Part shown: piece after piece, positions 18,401 to 27,600 of the stretch
Layout of the letters: every line of letters begins with the position of its first letter
How positions within the stretch are numbered: position 1 is the first letter of the stretch
Assembly (NCBI GenBank): GCA_938028745.1
Contig: CALIZL010000014.1
Span: 1-46,644 of the forward strand
Length of the DNA stretch: 46,644 nt
Origin: an uncultured Prevotella sp.
Lineage (GTDB): Bacteria; Bacteroidota; Bacteroidia; Bacteroidales; Bacteroidaceae
Reading direction: 5' to 3'
Translations under genes and position numbers: made by a program
Notes under the pieces: model-generated
Told to the model about the DNA's origin: nothing
Databases searched by the model: none
Seen by the model: only the letters and a program-made list of their open reading frames with translations

Positions 18401-18700
18401 ATTAACGCCCTGCTTAAAGTAGATGGTTATCATGGCCGTACCGTCGTTTGTGGCGGTACTTTCCATGTAGGTCATGTTCTCCACGCCGTTGATACTCTCT
18501 TCGAGAGGCACCACCACGGAGTTAAGAACCGTTTGCGCATCGGCTCCTTGATAGTGCGCCATCACCGAAATGGTGGGCGGTGCGATGTCGGGATACTGCG
18601 CAATGGGCAGCGACACGATGCCGATTAAACCCAGCAACACAAGAAACACGGAGATAACCGTGGAGAGTACTGGGCGTTGTATGAATCTTGTAAATGTCAT
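15431..18700 (-). CDS. RND efflux transporter, HAE1/AcrB family
   Basis: A 1089-residue inner-membrane proton-driven pump subunit exporting hydrophobic or amphiphilic compounds, probably detergents, bile salts or drugs. TM1 is FIQRPVLSTVISVFLVLLGL. The proton-relay TM4 reads AIAIVVDDAIVVVE (Asp pair near residue 410). TM10 carries the relay lysine in IGLLAKNAILIVEFA. Two large periplasmic porter/docking loops are present, and the length is normal for the family (about 1040-1090). It lies between the membrane-fusion lipoprotein (19042-20235) and the outer-membrane duct. The 341-bp gap to the upstream fusion-protein gene is unusually long for this operon type. Confidence 0.93.
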   Translation of the reverse strand: MTFTRFIQRPVLSTVISVFLVLLGLIGIVSLPIAQYPDIAPPTISVMAHYQGADAQTVLNSVVVPLEESINGVENMTYMESTATNDGTAMITIYFKQGVNADMAAVNVQNRVSQAQALLPAEVTQVGVTTSKRQTSNVMMYTITSTDGRYDEKFITNFNEINIQPAIKRVQGVGNVQSFSSGTYSMRIWLQPDKMKQYGLMPSDVTAALAEQNIQAAPGSFGEQSNVAFEYVMRYKGRLKTPEEYGNIIISNNTQGQTLYLKDVAKIELGALGYSVMMKNNGHPSVMGMVQQIAGSNATQIAQDVKKVLEEQSKTFPPGLEYKINYDVTEFLFAAIEEVVMTLVITFVLVFFVVYVFLQDFRSTLIPLIAVPVSLIGTFLFLWMFGFSINLLTLSALLLAIAIVVDDAIVVVEAVHAKLDMGYKSSKVAAIDAMNEISGAIISITLVMACVFIPVSFISGTSGTFYREFGVTMAVSIIISAINALTLSPALCAIFLKPHAEGEHGRKTSFVDRFHAGFNVAFNKMLGKYRRGVENIIKHRIVTGVAVLVGIVVLVFTMSTTKTGLVPNEDTGTLFVTISLPPATSQERTQEVVNQVDEMLANNPMIQSREQIAGYNFIAGQGSDQATFVLKLKPFEERTGGFFYKLSGLWEGDGIMRFFVDVRSSNMILGTIYKQISYIKGAQIIAFGAPMIPGYGLSNSVTFTVQDKTGGDLDHFYKVTQDYLKELNQRPEIQNAMTTYNPNYPQYMVDVDVAKCKQSGISPRVVLSTLQGYYGGMYASNFNSFGKLYRVMIQGDVASRMKPSDITNIYVRTAQGMVPVSEYCTLTRVYGPSNVRRFNLFTSINVNVTPADGYSSGEVIKAIEEVAAQNLPTGYGYDFSGLTRSEHEQSNTTALIFALCLVFVYLILSAQYESYLLPLSVILSLPFGLAGAFIFTQLFGHQNDIYMQIALIMLIGLLAKNAILIVEFALERRRTGMAIKYSAILGAASRLRPILMTGLAMVIGLLPMMFASGVGKNGNQTLGAAAVGGMLIGMMLQIFVVPALFVIFQHLQEKFTPLEFGDEENREVKSELKQYARQMAIEKEVKSKQ

Positions 18701-19041
18701 ATCTTACTTATTGAGCATTTAAGTTTCGTGAGTTTATTTCGTTTTTTCGGTGCTTGGTACCGAGGGCGAACAACGCCCAACCGCCTAGAACCGACTTTAT
18801 CCGCATTATGCTTGGTGGGCGAATGCCAACGGCAAACAGCAACGGCGATGTGCATTTAACTTGGCTTGCGAGGCCCGAAACGGGTATTTACCTGTGCCAC
18901 AACAGACAACACACCTGCGTACTATCCGCATTAAGAACAAAACAACGCATCGCCAGCAAGGCTCACCGCGCCAAGCTCAAAGCCTAAGAAACTTATAAAC
19001 TAAAAAACTTATAAACTAAGAAACTTAAAATGGCTATTGTT
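18701..19041. other. Non-coding insertion inside the efflux operon
   Basis: This 341-bp gap separates the acrA- and acrB-type genes. It holds a small hairpin GGGCG-AACAA-CGCCC near 18763 and an A/T-rich tail of AACTTATAAACTAAAAAACT units (18985-19030). No conserved protein is recognisable in any frame, and no promoter box is obvious. Confidence 0.5.
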
Positions 19042-20235
19042 CTACTTCTTCATCATGTCGATAAATCCCTTTGCGCTAGTCTGGTTTTTGCCCAGCTTGG
19101 CTGCATCCGACACCTTTTTAAGATACTCTTCCTCGGTAAGCGGCACAATCTTCATGGTGTCTGTAAGCGTAGTTAGTCCGCGGGTAACAATCTTGTCGCC
19201 AGCTTTCAGCCCACTAGTAACCACATAATTGTTGCCGTCGTTTTGCGGGTCGACGGTAATCTCGGTGTACTTCACGCGGTTTTCGGCGCCCAACTTGTAC
19301 ACAAACACCTTATCTTGTATCTCGGTAGTTGCGCTTTGCGGGATAACAAGGCTGTTGGTGCTTACGCGCGGCACGATGATAGTGCCCGATGCACCACTTT
19401 TAAGCAGATGCTCGGGGTTGGGGAAACGTGCGATAAGCGACACGGCACCCGTGGCCTGACTGATAACGCCACTCATCTTTACCACCTTACCTGTGTGTTT
19501 GTACATCGTTCCGTCGGCCAATTTCAGCTTAACTTCGGGGTAGTCGCTAATGGCGGCGTGCGTTCCACCCGCTTGTTTCGACATGTTCAGCACGTCTTTC
19601 TCGTTCACCGAGAAATACACTTCGATGGTAGCCGCATTCGAGATGGTTGTCAATGGCTCCATACTCTGTGCGCTAACCAACGCCCCCACCTTGTAAGGCA
19701 AGCTACCAACGATGCCGTTAGCCGGACTTTTTACAAAGCAAAAGCCCAACATATCTTTTGCCGAAGACAGCGAGGCCTGTGCTTGCGCCACGGCAGCGCG
19801 CGCGCTTTCGTAGGCGTTCTGCGCCGTTTGCAGTTCGTACGAACCGATAACGTTGCGCTCGAAAAGTTTCTTGCTGTTGTCGAAAGTAAGCTTAGTGGTG
19901 TTAAGTTGCACCTTAGCCGAATTAAGTGCGGCCTGCGCTTGGCGCACAGTTGCCTGGTACGTGGTGTTGTCGATGACGAAAAGCAGCTGTCCTGCCTTCA
20001 CCACCTGCCCTTCTTGCACGCAAAGTTTGGTGATAAAACCCGACACTTTGGGCCTTATCTCCACATCCTGCACACCCTTGATAGAGGCCGGATAAGTGGT
20101 TTGCGTCTCCGAGCCTTGCGTGCCTACTGTCATTACGGGATATTCGTTGTTGTCCATTTTCATGTTACCTCTGCCGCCACACGCAGCCAAAAGGGCAACA
20201 CAGGCCACCAACATAAACCATTTTTTTTGTCTCAT
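19042..20235 (-). CDS. RND periplasmic adaptor (membrane-fusion lipoprotein, AcrA type)
   Basis: A 397-residue adaptor linking the inner-membrane pump to the outer-membrane duct. The signal peptide ends LAAC (lipidated Cys19). The order is standard: a split lipoyl/biotinyl domain (VSGFITKLCVQEGQVVKAGQ near 65-84, then VKSPANGIVGSLPYKVG), an alpha-hairpin with repeated Ala/Gln residues between them (QAQAALNSAKVQLNTTKLTF), then beta-barrel and membrane-proximal domains (SGTIIVPRVS, KAGDKIVTRGL). It is first in the minus-strand efflux unit. A strong -7 box lies about 90 bp upstream. Confidence 0.92.
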   Translation of the reverse strand: MRQKKWFMLVACVALLAACGGRGNMKMDNNEYPVMTVGTQGSETQTTYPASIKGVQDVEIRPKVSGFITKLCVQEGQVVKAGQLLFVIDNTTYQATVRQAQAALNSAKVQLNTTKLTFDNSKKLFERNVIGSYELQTAQNAYESARAAVAQAQASLSSAKDMLGFCFVKSPANGIVGSLPYKVGALVSAQSMEPLTTISNAATIEVYFSVNEKDVLNMSKQAGGTHAAISDYPEVKLKLADGTMYKHTGKVVKMSGVISQATGAVSLIARFPNPEHLLKSGASGTIIVPRVSTNSLVIPQSATTEIQDKVFVYKLGAENRVKYTEITVDPQNDGNNYVVTSGLKAGDKIVTRGLTTLTDTMKIVPLTEEEYLKKVSDAAKLGKNQTSAKGFIDMMKK

Positions 20236-20325
20236 ACTCTATTATCTAAAACTATTCTATTTCTAATTTCAACCAATTTGCTATCCCAATTGGAAAACCC
20301 AACGCGCATGTTGAGTTTTTACACT

Positions 20326-20334
20326 GCAAAGGTA
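20326..20334 (-). promoter_or_regulatory. -7 promoter box of the efflux operon
   Basis: On the minus strand this reads TACCTTTGC, an exact TAnnTTTGY match. It would start transcription about 85 nt before the adaptor start codon. I see no good -33 TTTG at the usual spacing. Confidence 0.5.
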
Positions 20335-20559
20335 CAAAGAAATATCAAGCCATTTCAGTACACGCCACACCATTTAACTATAATTAGCACAGCGGGAACA
20401 AAAGGGTTACGCAGCCGCCGCAATATGCCCATGCAACATCGTTAAGCACTGCATGCCTTGCAGATAAAAGGCGACGGCAAATGGATATGGCGGCAAGCAC
20501 GCTGCGCACGACGGCTTTGGGTTGACAAGCTGACGAGTCAACCCGCCAGCCTTTGTCCA

Positions 20560-21050
20560 CTTTTCAGCACAATTTTTAACACTATGAGTGCCTGTTTTAT
20601 CCACCAACTGCCCCTTTGACCGCAAATAATCGATTCTCGCGAAGGTTTGTTTTGATGCAAAATAGGGTTGGCATGTGCATGCGGCAGAATGTATATTTAT
20701 GTGGAGAAGCTGCCATTTGCTGCTGTTTCGGGGCTATTTGCGGCTAAACGGAGTGTGTTTTGCTGCAAAATGGAGTGCGTTTTGGTGCTAAATGGAGCGC
20801 GTTTTGGTGCTAAATAGCGTGCGTTTTGGTGCTAAACGCAAGGCAAAATGCCGCTAAAAACGAGACAAAAAGCATAAACATCCACAGCATTTGTATAAAC
20901 AAAACCTTTTATGACCATGAAAAACATAGCAGAAAGGGGCATAATAGCCGTTAAAAAGTAGGGTTTTAGGGGCTAAAAGTGGGTATTTGGAGTTGAAAAA
21001 AATACGAGTTGGCGACCAAATAGAAAGGCAAAATGGTGCAAAATGCACGT
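20560..21050 (+). repeat. Interspersed intergenic repeat, copy C
   Basis: Begins around TTTTTAACACTATGAGTGCC and carries CGATTCTCGCGAAGGTTTG. It then has six 22-bp units exactly in phase at 20743, 20765, 20787, 20809, 20831 and 20853. The tail (CATAAACATCCACAGCA, TAATAGCCGTTAAAAAGTAG) matches copy B almost base for base. Open frames inside it are products of the repeat. Confidence 0.8.
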
Positions 21051-21055
21051 GATGC

Positions 21056-21600
21056 CCTCAAAAATGAGCCAAAAAACAAATCCGCAAGACTGCATTTTGC
21101 CCCTAATCGTTAGCTTTAATGCTCATTATTTTGCTAGAAGGAGCTGGTGAAGCGATAGTGTTTTGTAAAATATAAACAACGCATTTAACAAAAAAAAATG
21201 CAACCACAGAAAAAGGGTGGACGATAGCCTTTAATCACCTATTTGGATTAAACGGAACATGCACGTGTGCCCAAGACTGCGTGTATGGGTATGGAACGCA
21301 GACCATCGTAAACTTGATTTTTCAGGAGTTTCAGGCGTGCCGGAACTGTCCTTATGGCAGACCACAAGCTATGCAGGCATGACCGAAAGTAAGCGTAAAG
21401 CACCTTTCTCATGTCTTTAATAAATGCAATATGCCTCAAACATAATGAAAATGCACGAACGCGCCAAGGGAAAAATCTGTAAGATTGCAGGAATGTAGGA
21501 TACGGTAAATGAACCCCGCAGGCAAAAAATCAAGGGACACCACGAATACTTTGGACTTAATGAAAAGCATAATATGCTATTTATAATGCAAACTAATAGT
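21056..21600. other. Intergenic region without a recognisable gene
   Basis: I see no supported gene, RNA or repeat here. A plus-strand stretch around 21260-21420 translates to short Cys-rich pieces broken by stops (FQACRNCPYGR). This could be a very decayed transposase, but I cannot support it. Confidence 0.3.
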
Positions 21601-21607
21601 TAAATAG

Positions 21608-21640
21608 TTTGGAACTTACTCGCCAATTCATTATCTTTGT
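21608..21640 (+). promoter_or_regulatory. Complete Bacteroidetes-type promoter for the small protein/DUF2335 pair
   Basis: A TTTG at 21608-21611 and TATCTTTGT at 21632-21640 are separated by 20 bp. This is the consensus layout of the -33 TTTG and -7 TAnnTTTG elements. The start codon of the 72-aa gene is 35 bp further on. Confidence 0.7.
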
Positions 21641-21675
21641 CACATATAACTATGACAACGTAAGTAAAGAAAATC

Positions 21676-21894
21676 ATGAACATCAAAGCTAACAGGCCAT
21701 TGCAGGGGCTATCCAAACATATCGTGAGGGAAAGGCCCAGCAGGCGCAGCGGTATAGAATCGCTAACAAACGTCTGTGGTGGGGGCATGCGGTTCTCCGG
21801 GTATCTGTTCGGCTCGGACGTGCAAGACATGCGCGCCGATTGGCGAGTTGTAGGAAACGACATGAGGAAAGCAATGCACGGATATGGAAAATAA
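21676..21894 (+). CDS. Small protein of unknown function upstream of the DUF2335 gene
   Basis: A 72-residue cytoplasmic protein, basic and glycine-rich in the middle (SLTNVCGGGMRFSGYLFGSD), with an acidic-to-basic helical tail (DMRADWRVVGNDMRKAMHGY). I do not recognise the family. Support for it being real comes from the well-formed promoter immediately upstream, the absence of a repeat, and an 11-base overlap of its end with the ATGGAAAATAA that appears to be the original start of the DUF2335 gene. A role linked to that membrane protein is inferred from the coupling only. Confidence 0.55.
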   Translation: MNIKANRPLQGLSKHIVRERPSRRSGIESLTNVCGGGMRFSGYLFGSDVQDMRADWRVVGNDMRKAMHGYGK

Positions 21895-21966
21895 GCGGCA
21901 ACGCCAACAACTGCAAAAACTAAAAATCACATACCGCAACCCCAAGAGCATGAAGAACCCGTAGAC

Positions 21967-22404
21967 TTGTATGAGGTGTTGCAGTCGGTGGAACCCGAAA
22001 AGCGAGACATCATCATAAGGGCATTTTGGGCAATGGAGGAACATAAGGCATACAGCGGACCGCTACCTGCTCCCGAAGACTTCGGAGCATATAAGGACGT
22101 GTTGCCCGATGCGCCAGAACGTATCCTTGCCATGGCCGAGAAACAAATACAACACCGTATCAGCATGGAAGAGAAAATCGTATCATCGGGACTCTCCAAA
22201 AGCAAGAAGGGGCAAAACCTTGGTGCTATCATTATATTGGCATGCATCGCAAGCAGTGTGTATCTCGGCATGAACGGACACGACATCTTGGCAGCAGCGT
22301 TGGTGGCCATCACAGCAGCAGTATGCACAATCTTCGTGTTGAAGAAAACCCCACGCAGCGGTGGCAAAGGGATTTCCTTGAAGGATGAAGATACCGAAGA
22401 GTAA
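21967..22404 (+). CDS. DUF2335 family membrane protein, 5' end apparently frameshifted
   Basis: At least 145 residues. It contains the family signature of a charged helical region (FSGPLP-like YSGPLPAPEDFGAYKDVL, then ERILAMAEKQIQHR) and two C-terminal membrane helices (about 85-101 and 107-125), followed by a short basic/acidic tail. The function of DUF2335 is unknown. The listed start is TTG, which is unlikely in this phylum. The same frame stays open back to 21895 with the plausible sequence AATPTTAKTKNHIPQPQEHE, and an ATG at 21884 lies one base out of frame. One missing A in AATAAG would restore a start MENKAATPTT. It is therefore either a real inactivating frameshift or a sequence error. 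A strong terminator follows. Confidence 0.75.
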   Translation: MYEVLQSVEPEKRDIIIRAFWAMEEHKAYSGPLPAPEDFGAYKDVLPDAPERILAMAEKQIQHRISMEEKIVSSGLSKSKKGQNLGAIIILACIASSVYLGMNGHDILAAALVAITAAVCTIFVLKKTPRSGGKGISLKDEDTEE

Positions 22405-22438
22405 CATTTTGGGCTTACAAATAAAGCTTGATAATTGA

Positions 22439-22477
22439 GTAGGAGGTAAATACTAATAGCAGGTATTTACCTCCTAC
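22439..22477 (+). terminator. Terminator of the DUF2335 unit
   Basis: Fifteen perfectly paired bases (arms at 22439-22453 and 22463-22477) enclose a nine-base loop, followed by GTTTGTATTT. Confidence 0.8.
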
Positions 22478-22765
22478 GTTTGTATTTAACGCTTCCTCAC
22501 GGTTCAGCGGAAGATCTACGGGAGCGACATATCAATCTATGAAAGCCTAAACATGAAGAACATTATATCTGCAGCTCCTCTCAAAATCGCCCTGAAAGCA
22601 GATGTCTTTGCATTGAAAGATTCGGCGGATGCGTTTGTTGCTCTGTTTACAAAGAAAGGAGCTTGTCCGGCTTGTGTTGCGCTTACGCGTGCTTTAAGCA
22701 CCTTACACCTAAACAAGCTCCGGCTAACATGATAAGCAAAAGCAACATTGGGGTCTGAAAACAAA
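22478..22765. other. Intergenic region between two terminators
   Basis: No convincing coding frame, RNA or repeat is seen in this 288-bp stretch between the DUF2335 terminator and the SusD-side terminator. Confidence 0.3.
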
Positions 22766-22792
22766 GCGGGGCACACGCATGGTGTGCCCCGC
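22766..22792 (-). terminator. Terminator of the SusC/SusD pair 1 operon
   Basis: GCGGGGCACAC and GTGTGCCCCGC form an 11-bp GC-rich stem with a five-base loop. On the minus strand it is followed by TTTGTTTTC. It ends the operon about 50 bp after the susD-like stop. Confidence 0.8.
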
Positions 22793-22844
22793 CTGCTTTA
22801 CCATAACGAACTTTATCTACGAGATAAAGCCTTGAATCATCATC

Positions 22845-24611
22845 TTATTCCCACCCTGGGTTTTGTGGTTTTAGTGCTTCGTTGAGCACCAGTTCTTCTT
22901 TGGGCAGCGGGTAGAGGAAACGGCGGTCGTTGGCTTTCCACTTTCGCCCGGCGTCATCTAATTGCTTAGCTGCCTTATACTGATAGAGGTAGGTAGCGCC
23001 ATTGTATTCGATGGTAGGACGGCCTGTTTTACCGTCGAACGTTCCAGCGGGGAAACCACTGATAGATTTTGGCGTTATTCTGATGCCCAGCATTGTTTTG
23101 GGATTCTCCATCAGCTTCATGGCATTCCAACGTTTCAGGTCGTCGAGCCTAAAACCTTCTGCAATAAGCTCGATGCGGCGTTCGCGGCGTATCTCATAGA
23201 TGAGATTGGACAACGGGTAACCATAGTTAATGGGCTTGGCATCGGCAACGGGTGTGGTGGTCAGGTGAGCCATGCCAACGCGATCGCGCAGTTTGTTAAT
23301 GGTTTTGTCTAGCACGTCTTGCGTACAAGTTCCCAATTCGGCATGTGCCTCGGCATTGATGAGCAACACCTCTGCATAGCGATATACAAACCAGTCGAAA
23401 GAAGAGCTGCGCGCCTCTTGCTGTGCGGTGTTTGCATGATGGAACTTCACGCAATCATAGCCCGTTATGGCTTTGCTCGCGCCCACGCGGTTGGCCGCTT
23501 CGTTAGCCTCCCGTACGCCATTCCTTACATAGTAGGGCTTGTGGCTATTGTCTACGATTTGGTAAAGACGTGGGTCGCGGTTGGTAAGTTCTTCTTCAAG
23601 ATCGTTGTCGCCCACATAGCCTGAGCCAGCATTATAAATAGGAGTGCCATCCTTCATCAAGAACGACTCGACGAAGTCTTTAGACAAGCCCATTCCTCCG
23701 TTTTGCACCTGTCGGCCCAGTTCGTGCGTAAGCACACCTGTTACATAAAACCGTGCTAGGATACATTCTTTGTTGCTAGAAAGGTCTTCTTGTGTAAACT
23801 GGTTCGAGTAAGCAAGTGGGTAACCAGCATAGGGAAGTTGGTCGCAACCTGCATCTGTACCCTTCACAATTTCGAACTTACCATCGTTTATCAGCGTATC
23901 GGTTTGCAACACGGCCGCTTTCAACAGGGCATCGGCCGACAGATTACCCGTGCCTGCCTGCTTGTGGTACTTCTTGTAAGTTCCAAAATGGAGATAAATG
24001 CGTGCAAGCTGCGTTCTTGCAGCCTCTTTGTTGAGTCGGCCAGACTCGGACAGTGCTTTCTCTGGCAGCCATTTGATGGCAAACAAGAAGTCGTCGATCA
24101 CACGGCTAAGCACTTCGTCTTGGGGATCGCGGGCTTTATAGAGTAGATTGTAATCGTCTGTTTGCAGGTCTTGGTCGTAGTAAGGAACGTTTCCAAACAT
24201 TTTAATCTTGTTGAAATAATGCAAGCCGCGGAAGAATCTTACTTCTGCCACATACTTGTTAATTTCGTTTTGGTTACCAGGCACTTTTGAATAGCGCCTC
24301 ATGAAGAAGTTGCAGGCGCGAATGTCGTTCCAATACCATCCATTTCCGTACGAAGCCGCAGATGGAACAGTCATCTCGTCAAAAAGGTAAGGGCTGTAAT
24401 TGGTCGTAACAAAGTTGTCGCTCACGTTGTCGAGCGTTGCAGACGGACTGCTCAACACACCATAAAGGCCATTAGCATAAAGCTTTAAGTCGTTGGTTGA
24501 GGTCCAGTAGCTTTGATCCGTAAAAGAATCAAGTGGCGATAAGTCTGTATAATCGCACGCAGCCGTCATACCAGCGAGTAATGATAGCGCGATATAATTT
24601 CTTAGTTTCAT
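22845..24611 (-). CDS. SusD/RagB-family outer-membrane glycan-binding lipoprotein (pair 1)
   Basis: A surface lipoprotein of about 588 residues that captures a nutrient, probably a glycan, and caps the SusC-type transporter encoded just upstream. I chose the ATG at 24611 (MKLRNYIALSLLAG) because it gives a compact signal peptide with the lipobox TAAC and lipidated Cys19. The open frame reaches 24638. SusD-type features include the TPR-like helical stretch EVRFFRGLHYFNKIKMFG near 120-140 and, towards the C-terminus, YEIRRERRIELIAEGFRLDDLKRW, which is the hallmark of RagB/SusD. It starts 26 bp after the SusC gene, and no glycosidase or sensor follows before the terminator. The substrate cannot be told. 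Confidence 0.9.
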   Translation of the reverse strand: MKLRNYIALSLLAGMTAACDYTDLSPLDSFTDQSYWTSTNDLKLYANGLYGVLSSPSATLDNVSDNFVTTNYSPYLFDEMTVPSAASYGNGWYWNDIRACNFFMRRYSKVPGNQNEINKYVAEVRFFRGLHYFNKIKMFGNVPYYDQDLQTDDYNLLYKARDPQDEVLSRVIDDFLFAIKWLPEKALSESGRLNKEAARTQLARIYLHFGTYKKYHKQAGTGNLSADALLKAAVLQTDTLINDGKFEIVKGTDAGCDQLPYAGYPLAYSNQFTQEDLSSNKECILARFYVTGVLTHELGRQVQNGGMGLSKDFVESFLMKDGTPIYNAGSGYVGDNDLEEELTNRDPRLYQIVDNSHKPYYVRNGVREANEAANRVGASKAITGYDCVKFHHANTAQQEARSSSFDWFVYRYAEVLLINAEAHAELGTCTQDVLDKTINKLRDRVGMAHLTTTPVADAKPINYGYPLSNLIYEIRRERRIELIAEGFRLDDLKRWNAMKLMENPKTMLGIRITPKSISGFPAGTFDGKTGRPTIEYNGATYLYQYKAAKQLDDAGRKWKANDRRFLYPLPKEELVLNEALKPQNPGWE

Positions 24612-24637
24612 AATCATTGTTTTTGGGAAGTAACACA

Positions 24638-27600
24638 TCAGAACGTTAAATTCAAGCCTACTGCAAATTTCTTGTTAATGGGGTAGGTCAAGTTGTTTAA
24701 GGTTTCTGGGTCGAATGCCTTGATAAGTGGAGTAAAGGTGAAGAGGTTTTCGCCTGTGATATAAACTCTGAGTCGCGAAACGCCAACCTTATCGAGTATG
24801 GCTTTGGGTATGGTGTAACCTAGGGTTACGCTTTTGAGTCGACAGTAGCTTGCACTCTGCAAATAACGTGTGCTAGCAACACGGTTACCACCATTGTTCC
24901 ATCCCGGTTTGGGGAAGAACGCGTTTCGGTTTTCAGTTGTCCAATAGTCGAGAGAGGTAGTCAGCGGAGTTTGCCACTCGTTGGTAAAGCCCCAATAGGC
25001 AGCAGAGCCTTGGCCAGGGAACCAATCGCGCTTACCAATGCCTTGCCAAAACATTTCAAAGTCGAAGCCTTTGTATTCGCATCCTGCCGTAATGCCATAG
25101 GCAAAGCGTGGGGTGCTGTTTCCAATCACTTTCCTATCGCCAGGTTTACCCAGGGTGTTGTCGCCATCGTTGATTTTGTTGTCGCCATTTAAGTCTTCAT
25201 AGCGCACATCGCCTGCACCCCATTTACCGCCGTATAGATAAGACTGGTTGGCGTGGGCGGCAGCTTCTTCGTCGCTTTGGAAGAGCCCGTTAGATACATA
25301 TCCCCATATCTCATTCAATTTACGGCCTACATAATATTTATTGATGAGCCCAGTTGGGTTGTTAAACTTGGTGATGGTTGACTGGTAATCAGAAAGCACA
25401 CCCTTGACGTGATAAGAAAGGCCGAAGGGCAGACGGTCGTTCCATTCTAGCGACAACTCCCATCCCAAGGTTTTTAAGTCGGCCGCATTCATTCGCGGAA
25501 CATCAGCACCCAGTACAGCAGGTAGGGCTTCGCCGTCTACAAGCATGTCTTTGGTGTTGCGGCGATACCAGTCGAAAGAAACGTTCAGGCGGTTGCGAAG
25601 GAAGCTTGCGTCAAAGCCTAAGTCGATTTGGTTAACGGTTTCCCAAGTAAAAGAAGCACTAACAAGACCAGGTGCGGTAATAGCCACGGGGAGCTTACCA
25701 CCCAATAATGCGCCATACTTGCTGTTTATGCCATAGGTGGCCAGGTAGGGGAAGTTGCCGCTTACAACCTGATTGCCCAGCGAACCATAAGAGCCGCGTA
25801 GTTTCAGGTTGTCCCACCACGTCTTCATGCCTTCAAAGAATTTTTCTTCAGACACGCGCCAAGCAAGAGAAACGGATGGGAAGAACTGATAACGATAACC
25901 TTTCTTGAATTTGGAAGAACCATCATAGCGGCCATTCAGCTCGAGGAGATAACGTCCTTGGTAGTCGTAGTTGATACGGGCAAAAGTTCCATTTACCGCC
26001 CATTGGCCCATATTGCCATCGATGGCCATGTCGCCTGTGGCTTGATTGATGGCAGGGTTATCGGGGTTAATCAGGTCTTTTCTTCCTGCATAGTAGTACT
26101 GCGTACGTTTCTTCTCTTGGTTGTAGCCCACCATGAACTTCAGGTTATGGCTGTTTTCGGCCAAAGCCAACGAATATTCGGCGAAAGCATTGAACGAAGA
26201 GTAGTAGTCGTCGTTGTTGACTTTGGTTACGCTGTTGGGGTTGGTCCAAGGATAATAGTTCTCTGTGCCAGGAACGGCCGTGTAGTCGTAGAAGTTGCGC
26301 ACATGCTGGGTTGATGATAGACCGTAGAAGTTCCAAGTGTAGTCGGCATTAACAACAAGTCCCTTAATGGGGGTTAGCTTTACAGCACCTGTCATCCAAA
26401 GGTCGTTTTGGCGATAGTGCGCATTTCCTCCTTGTGCCTGAATAGCAACAGGGTTGGTAAAGTTTCCTTGTCCGGCATAGTGTCCATCAGGATGCTTAAC
26501 GGGCATCAGCGGGCTAAGGTCGGACTTCATCATACCGCTATAAGGCGACAAACCCGAATATGGAGTGGAGTTCATTGCAGTTGTTCCGCCTGTTGGGTGC
26601 ATCTCTGTAGTATAGGTATGCGCTATTTTGGCAGACACTTCCATCCAAGGCGTTACCTCAGAAGTTACATTGATGTTAGCGTTATACTTGTTGTACTTCT
26701 CGTCTGTGGCCTTTAAGATACCTCCTTGGTTGTTGGCACCCAGCGAAACGTAGTAGCTCGTCTTTTCGCTGCCACCACTAATGCTTGCATTATAAATCTG
26801 CGAGAAAGAGGTTTTATACAACTCGTTCCACCAATCGGTATTTCCACAATAGCCATACTTAGAGACGTTGTAGGCTTTATCATAGAACACTGGCTGATCA
26901 TAAGTTCCATTAGCATACTTCTCGGCATAGCTATACACTAAGGGGTCGAAGTAATGACCACTACCACCGCTGTTTTGGTAAGCAATGTCTATCATTCTAA
27001 GATAGTCGAGCGAATTAACATTGTGCATTTCAACAGCGGGTTTCTGCCAATAGCCCGAAGCCGAGAACTGAACCGTTGGGCGCGAGTTAAGCTTTCCTTT
27101 CTTGGTTGTGATGAGAATAACACCATAGGCAGCACGAGCACCATAGATGGCGGCCGAGGCAGCATCTTTTAGAACGGAGATAGACTCAATGTCGTCTGGG
27201 TTCACCAGGTTGGGGTCCATCTGCACATTGTCAACCAATACCAGCGGCTCGCCACCATTGAGCGACGTAGTTCCGCGAACATTGAACGAGGCACTTGCAC
27301 CGGGTGCACCACCTCTGCCCATTGTAACGTTGAGGTTAGGAACCACGCCTTGCAGTCCCTGTCCGATGTTGCTGATGGGGCGGTTTTCTAAAACGGCACC
27401 ATTCACCGAAGCCACGGCACCCGTTAAGTTGGCTTTCTTTTGTGTGCCATAACCCACAACAACAACTTCATTCAGATTGCTAACGTCGCTTTCCAGCACA
27501 ACGCGCATCCCGTTTTGTGCCTTTGCCGTCTGGGTTTTAAAGCCTGTATAAGAGAATGTGAGCATGGTTCCAGGGGCAGCGTTGACGGAGAAGTTGCCGT

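Noticed and set aside
17624..18628. A 334-codon plus-strand open frame
   Set aside because: Lies opposite the acrB-type gene, His/Gly-rich and low complexity; a codon-bias shadow.
19243..20445. A 400-codon plus-strand open frame
   Set aside because: Antisense to the efflux adaptor gene and running into its promoter; no domain or start context.
21248..21439. Possible decayed transposase (Cys-rich fragment on the plus strand, short minus-strand ORF)
   Set aside because: Stops break the frame and the resemblance to Cys-rich transposase regions is too weak to call.
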